Assembly (NCBI GenBank): GCA_020443325.1
Contig: JAGRIK010000243.1
Span: forward strand, 1 to 57,266
Source of the DNA: Halioglobus sp.
GTDB taxonomy: Bacteria; Pseudomonadota; Gammaproteobacteria; Pseudomonadales; Halieaceae
Reading direction: 5' to 3'
Length of the DNA stretch: 57,266 nucleotides
A program made the translations under genes and the position numbers. The notes beneath the pieces were generated by a model. It was not told where the DNA came from. It ran no database searches and worked only from the letters and a program-made list of their open reading frames with translations. Below are positions 9,165 through 16,851 of the stretch, piece by piece; the first letter of the stretch is position 1; each line of letters begins with the position of its first letter.

Positions 9165-10079
9165 ATGCCATCTGCCCGTGACTGCAGTTGGGGTAGTCAC
9201 GCTTTGCTGCTGGCCCTGCCGACAGGTGCTATCCGCTTCACTGGTTTGAGTGCGCCGCAAGCCCGTTCCCTGGGCAGTACCTACGCCCGCTTTATCACTG
9301 CCGATAACACCGCTGCGGAAGCTGCTGTGGTTTGCGCGGCGCGGCGGTGGACGACAGGGCCGGCAATTGACCCGGAGCGCCTCGCGGTAGCGGGCCTGTA
9401 CACGCCACTGAAGTTGCGCGGGGAGCACGCCATTGAGGTCACAGGCGTGAACTTCCAGGCGAGACTCCCGCTGCAGGGCGACAGTGGGCAGGCCAGCCTG
9501 GACGTCGCCCGTGAGGATGACCTTGTCCTGGCGAATGTGATCGAGAATTTCCTGCGGATACTGTCTGCCCACCAGGCGCTGGCACAGGGCGGACTGGTGC
9601 TGCACAGTGCGGGGCTGGTGTTCGAGGGGCAGGCCTGGATATTCGCCGGGCGCTCCGGCGTCGGTAAAACCACACTGACCCGCAAGGCGCACAGCGCGGG
9701 TGCCGTCGTTCTCAGTGACGATGTCAATCTGTTACTGCCGGTGAGGGACGGCTACCGCGCTTATGCGGTACCATTCACAGGCGAGTTCGGGCGGAGCCTC
9801 GACCACACCGAGGGTGAGGACTCCTACCCGGTAGCAGGGGTCGTCCTGCTGGAGCAGGGAGAACAACTGGCGGCCCACAGGGTGACGCGGGCTACGGCCA
9901 CTGCCCGACTGCTGGTGGGCTGCCCCTTCGTCAATACCGATGAAGCGGAAACCGACCGGCTCCTAGATAACCTGGAGGGCCTCGCGACACGCCTGCCCGT
10001 TATCAGGCTGCAAAACCGGCGAGAGGACACCGTAGAGAACATTATGAAAACGCTGAAGCGTGAGCTTTCCCATGACTGA
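9165..10079 (+). CDS. HprK-related kinase of a PqqD/radical SAM peptide system
   Basis: 304 aa from the ATG at 9165, 10 bp after the precursor stop. The open frame extends further upstream to 9048 but would overlap the precursor and adds Arg/Pro-rich sequence, so that start is rejected. The C-terminal half resembles the HPr kinase/phosphatase catalytic core. It has a Walker A loop GRSGVGKTT (residues 162-170), followed by VVLSDDVNLL, the acidic motif after the P-loop in HprK. The N-terminal half is unrelated to HprK and probably system-specific. In HprK-related-kinase/PqqD gene sets its substrate is unknown; phosphorylation of the peptide is a natural guess. The end overlaps the PqqD-like gene by 8 bp. 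Confidence 0.8.
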   Translation: MPSARDCSWGSHALLLALPTGAIRFTGLSAPQARSLGSTYARFITADNTAAEAAVVCAARRWTTGPAIDPERLAVAGLYTPLKLRGEHAIEVTGVNFQARLPLQGDSGQASLDVAREDDLVLANVIENFLRILSAHQALAQGGLVLHSAGLVFEGQAWIFAGRSGVGKTTLTRKAHSAGAVVLSDDVNLLLPVRDGYRAYAVPFTGEFGRSLDHTEGEDSYPVAGVVLLEQGEQLAAHRVTRATATARLLVGCPFVNTDEAETDRLLDNLEGLATRLPVIRLQNRREDTVENIMKTLKRELSHD

Positions 10080-10356
10080 GCAGGCCGCCACCACCCTGGT
10101 CGCCCTGACCCCGAGGCTGCGCTACCGCGCCGTGGGCGATGAGGGCGTACTGGTGCACCTCGACAGGGGGCGGGTAACCGTGGTGAATGAGCTGGGCCTA
10201 CACATCGTAAAATTATTGCAGCAGCCCATGTCGCGTGAGTCGCTGGTGGACGCCATCGTGGCAGAGTTCGAGGTCGGTGTGACAGAAGCAGAGGCCGACC
10301 TGGCACGCTTCCTGGATGAGCTTGCTGCTGAGCAACTGCTGGCGGCGGCAGACTGA
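10072..10356 (+). CDS. PqqD-like peptide chaperone (RRE)
   Basis: 94 aa, starting at an ATG within the end of the kinase gene (a GTG at 10060 is an alternative). The sequence has the PqqD winged-helix pattern. TPRLRYRAVGDEGVLVHLDR is followed by VTVVNELGLHIVKLL, then a helix with SRESLVDAIVAEFEV and a last helix ending at AAD. PqqD proteins act as RiPP recognition elements that bind the leader of a precursor peptide and present it to a radical SAM enzyme. The next gene is exactly such an enzyme, starting two bases after this stop. PQQ synthesis itself is not indicated, because pqqA, B, C and E partners are absent. Confidence 0.85.
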   Translation: MTEQAATTLVALTPRLRYRAVGDEGVLVHLDRGRVTVVNELGLHIVKLLQQPMSRESLVDAIVAEFEVGVTEAEADLARFLDELAAEQLLAAAD

Positions 10357-10357
10357 C

Positions 10358-11413
10358 ATGTACCAGCAGGTCATACTCCCGAAAATACGACAGCAGCGAA
10401 TACTGCACGATGTGTCACTGGAGCTGACCTACGGCTGCAACCTCGATTGCTTTTACTGCTATAACGACCGCGACAAGCCCGGCCAACTCCTGTCGCTGGC
10501 GCAGTACGAGGTGTTGCTGCAGGACCTCGCCGGGATGCAAACCCTGTACCTGATGCTGACCGGCGGCGAACCCATGTTGCACCCGCATTTTTTTGAGATC
10601 GGCAGCCTGGCGCGGGAGCTGGGCTTTGTCACCCGGGTGCGCACCAATGGCCACAACCTGGGCCCGCGCAACGCACAGCGCCTCGCTCGTGAAGTCGATC
10701 CCTATGTGGTGGAACTGAGCCTGCATGGCGCCAGCGCCGCAACCCACGACAGGCAAACCCGCGTGCCCGGCAGTTTCGAGCGGTTGCTGCGGAATATTGG
10801 TCACGCGACTGCTGCCGGCCTGCGCTGCATCCTGGTGTGTACACCCACCGCCTGGAACGAGCATGAAATCGATGAGATGTTCGACCTGTGCGATGCGCTC
10901 GCGGTGCAACTGCGCTTCCAGGGGCCGGTAGCGCCGCGGGACAACGGCGACCTGGAACCCCTGGTGATCCAGCCTGCAACGCAGGTGTGGGAGAAGATTG
11001 AAAAGGGGCTGGCCGCCCGGCGGCCAGCTACCGCGCCGACAGAGGCGATATCCAGCGGCGACGGGGCGGACATTGGCAGTGAACCACCGGCCACCTGCAG
11101 CGTCGGTGTGGCCGGCGTGGACATTGATCCCTACGGCAATGTGCAGGCGTGTATGCACCTGCAGCGCAGCGCGGGCAATCTGCACGAGCAATCCATCGCC
11201 CGGATATGGAATAACTCCCCGCTTTTCCTGGAGGCGCGCGCGCGGGCCATCGACGCGGCAGAACGCCTGCAGGGGCAGCCACTGAACCAGCTTGGCGCCC
11301 CGCTGCACTGTATTGCCGTGGAAGAGAACTGCAACAAGGGGTGCGGCGGCAATGCCAACCGTGCGACGGGCAACAAAAGCCCTGAGCTGATCCGTGCCGT
11401 TAATCTCAAGTGA
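10358..11413 (+). CDS. Radical SAM/SPASM peptide-modifying enzyme
   Basis: 351 aa from the ATG at 10358; an upstream in-frame extension overlaps the PqqD-like gene and is less likely. The radical SAM cluster motif is CNLDCFYC (Cys27, Cys31, Cys34), with the GGEP motif in LMLTGGEPMLHP. The C-terminal SPASM region has CSVGVAGVDIDPYGNVQAC followed by a NLHEQSIARIWN segment, and then CIAVEENCNKGCGG, which supplies further cluster ligands. Such enzymes use S-adenosylmethionine cleavage to crosslink, epimerise or otherwise modify ribosomal peptides. Its position directly after the PqqD-like gene makes the 66-aa peptide at 8954 the likely substrate. The type of bond formed cannot be predicted. Confidence 0.9.
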   Translation: MYQQVILPKIRQQRILHDVSLELTYGCNLDCFYCYNDRDKPGQLLSLAQYEVLLQDLAGMQTLYLMLTGGEPMLHPHFFEIGSLARELGFVTRVRTNGHNLGPRNAQRLAREVDPYVVELSLHGASAATHDRQTRVPGSFERLLRNIGHATAAGLRCILVCTPTAWNEHEIDEMFDLCDALAVQLRFQGPVAPRDNGDLEPLVIQPATQVWEKIEKGLAARRPATAPTEAISSGDGADIGSEPPATCSVGVAGVDIDPYGNVQACMHLQRSAGNLHEQSIARIWNNSPLFLEARARAIDAAERLQGQPLNQLGAPLHCIAVEENCNKGCGGNANRATGNKSPELIRAVNLK

Positions 11414-11835
11414 CTGTGCACAAGGTAGCAGCAGACATGTTGCGCGACGGTGAGTCACTCCCGGTTACCGTCACCGGCAGTTGCATGGCCCCACTGCTGC
11501 GCGAGGGCCAGCGTCTCCTCGTGCAAAAACAGGGACGCTACCGCATCGGCGACATCCTCCTGTTCCCGGGGCCAGGCGAAGAGCTACTGGTGCACCGCTA
11601 TCTCGGACCCGCGCCAGGCGGGCGCCTGATGACCAAAGCGGACGCTGGTGAAAAGCTGGATGTACTGGTTCAGCGGCGCCAGGTGCTGGGCAGGGTGCTC
11701 ACAGCCGACGGGGTTGCCGTGGCGGTGACCATTGCCAGCCGCATACGAACATCACTGCAGTATATTGGCTGGCTGGGAAAGCTGGCGCTGGCGCGGATTC
11801 AGCGACAAAACGCGTTGCGGTTGCCAGTGGACTGA
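11410..11835 (+). CDS. S24/S26 signal-peptidase-like protein with Cys/His active site
   Basis: 141 aa from a GTG that overlaps the radical SAM stop (GTGA). It has the S26/S24 fold pattern. VTGSCMAPLLREGQRLLV corresponds to the GxSMxPxL box, then GDILLF, then LLVHRYLG, then a short beta-rich end. At the residue just before Met, where the serine nucleophile is expected, there is Cys25. At the general-base position there is His62, in an HR context like ER/SipW-type signal peptidases rather than the bacterial Lys. No N-terminal membrane anchor is visible; a C-terminal hydrophobic stretch (YIGWLGKLALA) might associate with the membrane. It may cut or bind the modified peptide. Its last 37 bases overlap the convergent lipoprotein gene. 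Confidence 0.75.
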   Translation: MTVHKVAADMLRDGESLPVTVTGSCMAPLLREGQRLLVQKQGRYRIGDILLFPGPGEELLVHRYLGPAPGGRLMTKADAGEKLDVLVQRRQVLGRVLTADGVAVAVTIASRIRTSLQYIGWLGKLALARIQRQNALRLPVD

Positions 11836-12059
11836 TAGGTTCTGGCAAACACCTCCTGTGCCACCAGTTCGCTGTATTCTGCCTTGGTAATTTGCCGCCC
11901 CGATTGCGTATTGCTGTAGGTGTCCTCGGAGACCCGTTGCCACTGGTCGGCTGTTGATAGCGGCTGTGTACCCGAACCCGACGCGCAGCCACCCAAAGTA
12001 AAAAGAAGAACCAACCCGATCAGGCGCGGGTAGCTGGAGTTTGTGCCTCGCAATATCAT
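11799..12059 (-). CDS. Small hypothetical lipoprotein
   Basis: 86 aa from the ATG at 12059; the open frame continues upstream, but only this start puts a signal peptide first. A hydrophobic stretch LIGLVLLFTLGGC ends in a lipobox, so Cys is lipidated. The mature part (about 60 residues) is Ser/Thr/Gln-rich and polar with no recognised domain. It faces the RiPP-like operon tail to tail and overlaps the end of the S26-like gene by 37 bp. Function unknown. Confidence 0.6.
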   Translation of the reverse strand: MILRGTNSSYPRLIGLVLLFTLGGCASGSGTQPLSTADQWQRVSEDTYSNTQSGRQITKAEYSELVAQEVFARTYQSTGNRNAFCR

Positions 12060-12351
12060 GTCGCGTCTCCCACATTCATTAACGGGAGCAAGACCTGCGT
12101 GCCGGGATGCGGTCGCACCCGCCAGGACACACCAGTGAAACCGACCCATCCACTGACTGGGGCAACCCGGCTATCTCCAATAGAATCGAGACCCGCGGCT
12201 TTCCGTCCCCGCCTCACAACGGGTTTGGCCTTGCTGAAGCTTTTTTATACTGCTCGCCATTCGGCCAAGTCAATGGCTAACTGGCTATTTGGGCACTTCC
12301 TGTGGGGCTGTTCGCAAAAATGGCGTATCCAGCCGTATTGCCCGGACCGCC

Positions 12352-13143
12352 TTAACGCGTCCGCAGCCTGACCTTCGCCGTCTGGCGGCTGATCGCCACC
12401 AGCTGGCCGGCACTGTCCCAGTACTCACCGTCTTCCTCGATCACACCTTTTGTCATGAAGCGCGAAGCGAGGCGCACCTGCAGGGGTCCCGGCGCCGGAT
12501 GGGCACGCACCTGTACGGTGAGTTCCAGGGTGGGCACCCAGCCGACCGGGCCAAATACGGTAAACACCGGCGGGGGAAAGGCGTCGGCGAACATCAGCAG
12601 GCCAATCACATCGGGGTCGGCGCCATCGCTGTGACGCACCCAGCCACAAAACTCGCCGCTGCCATCGGGCTTGCCCCTGTTGAAAACCTCGACGCCCGAC
12701 ACCAGGCGCATTTCAGCACGGTTCCGGAACTCCAACCCCTTGTCCGGCGGCGGAACACACTGGTCCCAGGCCGGGTACTGTGGCCGGTCTGCGGCTGACC
12801 AGCTCTCGCCGCCCAGTTTGTCCAGCGTGGTGTAGGCGGCGGTGACCTTCACCCTGAGCTCGCCCTGCTGGTACATTTTTACCTCGGCGAAGCTGGTGCT
12901 GCGCCCGCCGCCCAGAAACTCCACCTGGCAATCGATGGGGCCCAGCTCCGTGGGTGCCAGATAGAATGCGCTGACCGTCAGCGGGTCCTTGTGCGGAAGC
13001 GCGGCACGCAACGCACGCCCCGCTATCGCAAGGACATAGCCGCCATTGGGTACGGCCCCGATGCGCCAGCCCTCGCACAACTCGCCGCGAAAATGGTTTT
13101 CGCTGATCTGTTCAATAGCGGTTTCCCGCGCAAACTGTCCCAT
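12352..13143 (-). CDS. Thioesterase family protein (TesB-like double hotdog)
   Basis: 263 aa with the double hotdog layout of acyl-CoA thioesterase II-like proteins. The N-terminal half has GWRIGAVPNGGYVLAIAGRA followed by TVSAFYLAPTELGP. The second half has ADAFPPPVFTVFGPVGWVPT and LELTVQVRAHP, followed by ASRFMTKGVIEEDGEYWD. The AVPNGGY and AHP/SRF segments are the usual conserved points of the 4HBT_3 type. Probable role is hydrolysis of acyl-CoA thioesters in the cytoplasm. It has no export signal and is divergent from the large envelope operon starting at 13289; the two may share the 145-bp promoter region. Confidence 0.8.
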   Translation of the reverse strand: MGQFARETAIEQISENHFRGELCEGWRIGAVPNGGYVLAIAGRALRAALPHKDPLTVSAFYLAPTELGPIDCQVEFLGGGRSTSFAEVKMYQQGELRVKVTAAYTTLDKLGGESWSAADRPQYPAWDQCVPPPDKGLEFRNRAEMRLVSGVEVFNRGKPDGSGEFCGWVRHSDGADPDVIGLLMFADAFPPPVFTVFGPVGWVPTLELTVQVRAHPAPGPLQVRLASRFMTKGVIEEDGEYWDSAGQLVAISRQTAKVRLRTR

Positions 13144-13234
13144 AACTCTCCTTAAACCGCTTTGCGCGTGACCAACGCGTCAGTGGCCGGGTATTTTCTC
13201 CGCCTGCCGCAGTAATGTATAGTCCTGCTGAACC

Positions 13235-13261
13235 TTGTAATACACCGCACAACGTTATAGT
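13235..13261 (+). promoter_or_regulatory. Weak sigma-70-like promoter candidate for the envelope operon
   Basis: TTGTAA and TATAGT with a 15-bp spacer, ending 27 bp before the ATG at 13289. The spacer is short of the usual 17 bp, so this is a weak call. A second TATAGT lies a little upstream near 13218. AGGGGG at 13277-13282 is a good ribosome binding site for the first gene. Confidence 0.3.
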
Positions 13262-13288
13262 CCGACGCATCGCCACAGGGGGTGCACG

Positions 13289-14521
13289 ATGAAGATACAA
13301 TCCATTTCTGACCGCTTACCGCTCATGCTTGCAATCGCCCTTGTGTCGGCGGTTCCGGTCGCGCTGGGCCAGGACGATGCTCCGGACTACGCGACGACAT
13401 TGCCGTCTGCCCATGTCACGTCCTCGCAGGAGATACTGGCTTACAATCGCACGATCAAGGAGCTCGAATCCCGCGAGGGTGCCTACGGTGCCAGCCTTCC
13501 CGAATCCATGCTGGGCCTCGCCCGGACCCTGCAAGCCCAGGGGCGGCACGATGAGGCCATCGAGGTTTACAAGCGCAGCGTGCACCTGACACGAATCAAT
13601 GAGGGGCTTTACTGCCAGCAACAGATCCCCCTGTTACAGGGTGAAATTGACAGCCACAAGGCGCTGCAAAACTATGCGCAGGCAGACGAGCGCCAGAACT
13701 ACCTGTACCGTGTGCAAACCCATTCTATCGGCAGCAGCACCGAACTGGTCGCGGCATATATGGACCAGGCCGAGTGGCAGTACGAGGCCTACCAGCTGCG
13801 GCTGGGACAGAACGACTACGAGCGGTTGATCGATATGACTGAACTGTACCGCGTGGCGTTCAATGACGTTGTCACGCGAGAAGGCGAATATTCACCCAAC
13901 CTGCTACCGCCCCTGTACGGCATGTTACAGGCCCAGTACCTGATCTCCGGATACAATATTCTGCCCTCGACCCCGGTATTTGACGAGGAGGGCTACGTCG
14001 ACGAAGGGTTGTTGCGATTCAAGGCCTATCACCACAAGAGCTATAAGCAGGGGAATGCCATCATTGATGCCATCTCCGCCATCGAAAAGAAAAACAATCC
14101 AAGCGACAGTGCCGCAACGGCCCAGACAATGGTGATGCTGGGCGACTGGCGCCTGTGGAATGGCAGGACAGACGAGGCGTTGGCGGCCTATCGCGAGGCG
14201 ACCACGGAACTTGCGCGCGCGGATGATGCCCAAGAGAAGGCGCAACAGCTGTTTGGCGAGCCCGTTGCGCTGCCGGCTATCGCCGATATGCACCCGCTGC
14301 CGCCCGTGGTAGAGCCCAATAAGGCCGCTGTCACCCTGGCATTCGGGGTGAGCGAGGGCGGGAGAGTGCACGATGTTGAGCGCCTTGATGACAATGAAGA
14401 CAGCGACAAGCAGGCCTATCGCCTGATGCGGGAGCTGCGCAACACGACCTTCCGCCCCCGATTTGAGGCGGGACAACCAGTAGAGACACAAAACATTGTT
14501 AAAGCATTCCAGATTCAGTAG
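13289..14521 (+). CDS. Exported TPR protein with TonB-like C-terminus
   Basis: 410 aa, first gene of the ExbB/VWA operon. A signal peptide (MKIQSISDRLPLMLAIALVS...) is followed by helical repeats rich in Ala/Glu/Tyr. SMLGLARTLQAQGRHDEAIEVYKRS reads as a TPR unit at about residues 70-95 (only its first part is quoted: SMLGLARTLQAQGRHDEAIE). Another repeat, WRLWNGRTDEALAAYREA, sits near residues 290-310. The last 70 residues, AAVTLAFGVSEGGRVHDVE to NTTFRPRFEAGQPVE, look like a TonB C-terminal domain without the usual proline-rich spanning segment. It is therefore likely periplasmic and could contact an outer-membrane or peptidoglycan partner. It overlaps the next gene by 26 bp. Confidence 0.7.
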   Translation: MKIQSISDRLPLMLAIALVSAVPVALGQDDAPDYATTLPSAHVTSSQEILAYNRTIKELESREGAYGASLPESMLGLARTLQAQGRHDEAIEVYKRSVHLTRINEGLYCQQQIPLLQGEIDSHKALQNYAQADERQNYLYRVQTHSIGSSTELVAAYMDQAEWQYEAYQLRLGQNDYERLIDMTELYRVAFNDVVTREGEYSPNLLPPLYGMLQAQYLISGYNILPSTPVFDEEGYVDEGLLRFKAYHHKSYKQGNAIIDAISAIEKKNNPSDSAATAQTMVMLGDWRLWNGRTDEALAAYREATTELARADDAQEKAQQLFGEPVALPAIADMHPLPPVVEPNKAAVTLAFGVSEGGRVHDVERLDDNEDSDKQAYRLMRELRNTTFRPRFEAGQPVETQNIVKAFQIQ

Positions 14522-15608
14522 CGCCATCCCACGGCGACTTTCCGGCATCGGCGTCACAACCTGCCTGTGCATTCTGCTGTCCGGATGCCCCACAGCCAGC
14601 AATCCCACAAAACCGGAATCATCGCCATCCACCAGCGCCCCCCCGCCCACCAGCAGCTCCAGTAGTTCTGCGGGGAGCAGCAGTTCAAGCGCCAGTGCCA
14701 GCAGTTCGGCCAGCAGTCCCAGCCAGTCCTCCGCCAGTGCCCCCTCCACCAGCGGCGAATCCGGCAGTCAATCCGCAGGCAGCCAGGGTAGCGCCTCAGG
14801 CGAACAAAGCAGCGCAGCGGGCGGCAGTAGCGACGAGGTAGGGCCACCGGAAGAAAATACCGCGCAGGGCAGTACGGAGCCGACCTTCAGCGAACAATCC
14901 GTCGGCAGCTCCGGCGCACCCGACCTGCGCGATGAACCCAGCCTGGAAGACACCCCCGCCGGCACGGGCGAGAGCGACGGCGCAGCCGGACAACCCGCAG
15001 GTGGTAGCGGCGGTTCACCGGGTGGCGAACAGGCGGCAGGACAAACGGCTGGCCAGGCATCCGGCGGCCAGACCGGGGGCGAGGGCGAAGGTGGTAGCTA
15101 CGGTAGCGGCACTTACGGCAGCCCGCCGGGATTGCCCGGCGGCAGTGGCAGCGGCGGCGGCCCGCTCACCCCCGCAGAGCAGGTGGCCATTCTCGACGCG
15201 CAACTGGAAAAAGGCGCCGGGGAGTTTGACGCCCTGATACTCAAGACGGAGGCGGAACAGCGCGAGGCAGCGCGGGCCGCCGCCAAACAGTCATCCTCAC
15301 GCGGTGGTGGCACCGGAGGCGGCATTTCAGCCGGGATGAGCACCGGCGATGCCGAGGAAGGCAACAGCCCGTATGGTGAAGGCATGGCGGATGCGGGCGG
15401 CTACAGCACCGGGGGCGGAATGGGCGGTGCCGGAGGCGGGGCGCCGCCACCGGATGCGGCGAAATACCCGGCCCCGGCCGACATTCCCAGCGGCAGCGAT
15501 GACGATGTCGTGGCCCGGCAGTTGCGCGAGGCGGCCTCGCGCGAGGCCGACCCGGCCGTGCGCGAGAAGCTGTGGGACGAATACCGTAAATACAAAGGCA
15601 TAGAGTAG
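14496..15608 (+). CDS. Ser/Gly-rich lipoprotein
   Basis: 370 aa if translation starts at the TTG at 14496; no ATG is available before the signal peptide, so the exact start is uncertain. CLCILLSGC is a clear lipobox. The next 150 residues are low-complexity Ser, Ala, Gly and Pro (long SSSS runs and GSGGS tracts), followed by a short helical part PAEQVAILDAQLEKGAGEFD. A glycine-rich stretch and a C-terminal helix with DDDVVARQLREAASREAD and YRKYKGIE complete it. The low-complexity tract looks like a flexible linker that lets the C-terminal helices reach across the periplasm. It is translationally overlapped at both ends with operon neighbours. Function unknown. Confidence 0.7.
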   Translation: MLKHSRFSSAIPRRLSGIGVTTCLCILLSGCPTASNPTKPESSPSTSAPPPTSSSSSSAGSSSSSASASSSASSPSQSSASAPSTSGESGSQSAGSQGSASGEQSSAAGGSSDEVGPPEENTAQGSTEPTFSEQSVGSSGAPDLRDEPSLEDTPAGTGESDGAAGQPAGGSGGSPGGEQAAGQTAGQASGGQTGGEGEGGSYGSGTYGSPPGLPGGSGSGGGPLTPAEQVAILDAQLEKGAGEFDALILKTEAEQREAARAAAKQSSSRGGGTGGGISAGMSTGDAEEGNSPYGEGMADAGGYSTGGGMGGAGGGAPPPDAAKYPAPADIPSGSDDDVVARQLREAASREADPAVREKLWDEYRKYKGIE

Positions 15609-16816
15609 TGAACAGCGTGCGTCTGCTGTCCGTGCTGGGGCTGTGCCTGTTGCTGAACGCCTGTGTCAACCAGACGATCAAGAGCACCTCCGCGCCCCCG
15701 GTCCAGTCACCCACTACGACCGTCTCGGAGGAGCAGTTGCTGGATGTCGCCGTGGTGGTGTTTGATCCCGGCCTCGATGACTACGACGAGGACGAGGCGG
15801 TCTACCCCGAAGTGCGCAAAGCCGAAGCGCGGTTCATGCCGATGCAGTTGTCACAGGCGATGCAGGACAGCGGGGCCTGGGGTGCGGTGCGTGTCGTACC
15901 CGCTGACATTGAGATCACCGACCTCATTGTGCGCGGCAAGATCCTGCATTCGGACGGGGAAACACTGCAACTGGCGATCACGGCCACCGATGCAAGCGGA
16001 GAAGTCTGGCTGGACAAAACCTATACCGGCGAAGCCAGCCGTTATGCGTATCAATCCCCCACCCGCAATACCAACGATCCTTTCCAGGCCGTCTACAACA
16101 CCATCGCCAATGACCTGCTGATAGAGTTGGAAGAGCTTTCCCCGAAAGAGCGCGCTGATGTGCGGGTGATCACCGAGCTGCGTTTCGCGCGCAGCTTCTC
16201 TCCGGATGCTTTCGACGGATACCTGAAACAGTCACGCAACGGCAAGTTCGAAGTCCAGCGCCTGCCCGCCGAGAACGATCCCATGCTGGTGCGCGTCAGG
16301 CAGATTCGCGAGCGCGACCACGTGTATGTCGACACACTGCAGACGTATTACGAAACGTTCGATGCGCAGATGGCTGCCCCTTACCAGGACTGGCGCAGCG
16401 CCAGCTACGAGGAAGTGCAGGCAATGGAGCGACTACAGGCGGAAAGCACGCGCAACCTGATCGTGGGTGGCCTGGCGGTATTGGGTGGACTTGCTGCAGC
16501 CACCACGGGCGATAGCCAGACCAGCCGCGTGGCCGGCCAGGTCGCCGTCCTCGGTGGCGGCCTGCTGGTCAAGAGCGGCCTCGACAAACGCAACGAGGCC
16601 CAGATCCATGTACAGGCGCTGGAAGAACTGGGCGCATCCCTGGAAGCGGAAGTCGCACCACAGGTGATCGACCTGGAAGACCGCACTGTCACGCTCAGCG
16701 GCAATGTGGAGGAACAGTACGCGCAGTGGCGCGCGCTGCTCGCCGATATTTACCGCGCCGAGATCGGCGATCTGGAATTACCCGAGGATTCCGCCCGCAC
16801 TGCTGATACACTCTGA
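15608..16816 (+). CDS. Lipoprotein of the ExbB/VWA operon
   Basis: 402 aa starting at a GTG sharing a base with the previous stop (TAGTG). The signal peptide ends in LLLNAC, a lipobox. Residues about 40-170, with DVAVVVFDPGLDDYDEDE, RFMPMQLSQAMQDSGAWG and ITDLIVRGKILHSDGE, resemble the alternating alpha/beta pattern of CsgG/LpoB-like envelope lipoproteins, but I cannot assign a family. A glycine-rich hydrophobic segment NLIVGGLAVLGGLAAAT and a second VAVLGGGLLVKSGLD near residues 285-325 could insert in or span a membrane. The C-terminus is acidic and helical. Probably a structural outer-membrane lipoprotein of the machine. Confidence 0.65.
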   Translation: MNSVRLLSVLGLCLLLNACVNQTIKSTSAPPVQSPTTTVSEEQLLDVAVVVFDPGLDDYDEDEAVYPEVRKAEARFMPMQLSQAMQDSGAWGAVRVVPADIEITDLIVRGKILHSDGETLQLAITATDASGEVWLDKTYTGEASRYAYQSPTRNTNDPFQAVYNTIANDLLIELEELSPKERADVRVITELRFARSFSPDAFDGYLKQSRNGKFEVQRLPAENDPMLVRVRQIRERDHVYVDTLQTYYETFDAQMAAPYQDWRSASYEEVQAMERLQAESTRNLIVGGLAVLGGLAAATTGDSQTSRVAGQVAVLGGGLLVKSGLDKRNEAQIHVQALEELGASLEAEVAPQVIDLEDRTVTLSGNVEEQYAQWRALLADIYRAEIGDLELPEDSARTADTL

Positions 16817-16851
16817 TCCGTTTTCCCGATACCCAAGGCCCCAGCAACGGC

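Noticed and set aside
10072-11413. PQQ biosynthesis locus
   Set aside because: Only PqqD-like and radical SAM proteins are present; there is no PqqA with a Glu/Tyr core, PqqB or PqqC. The kinase and S26-like genes do not belong to pqq operons.
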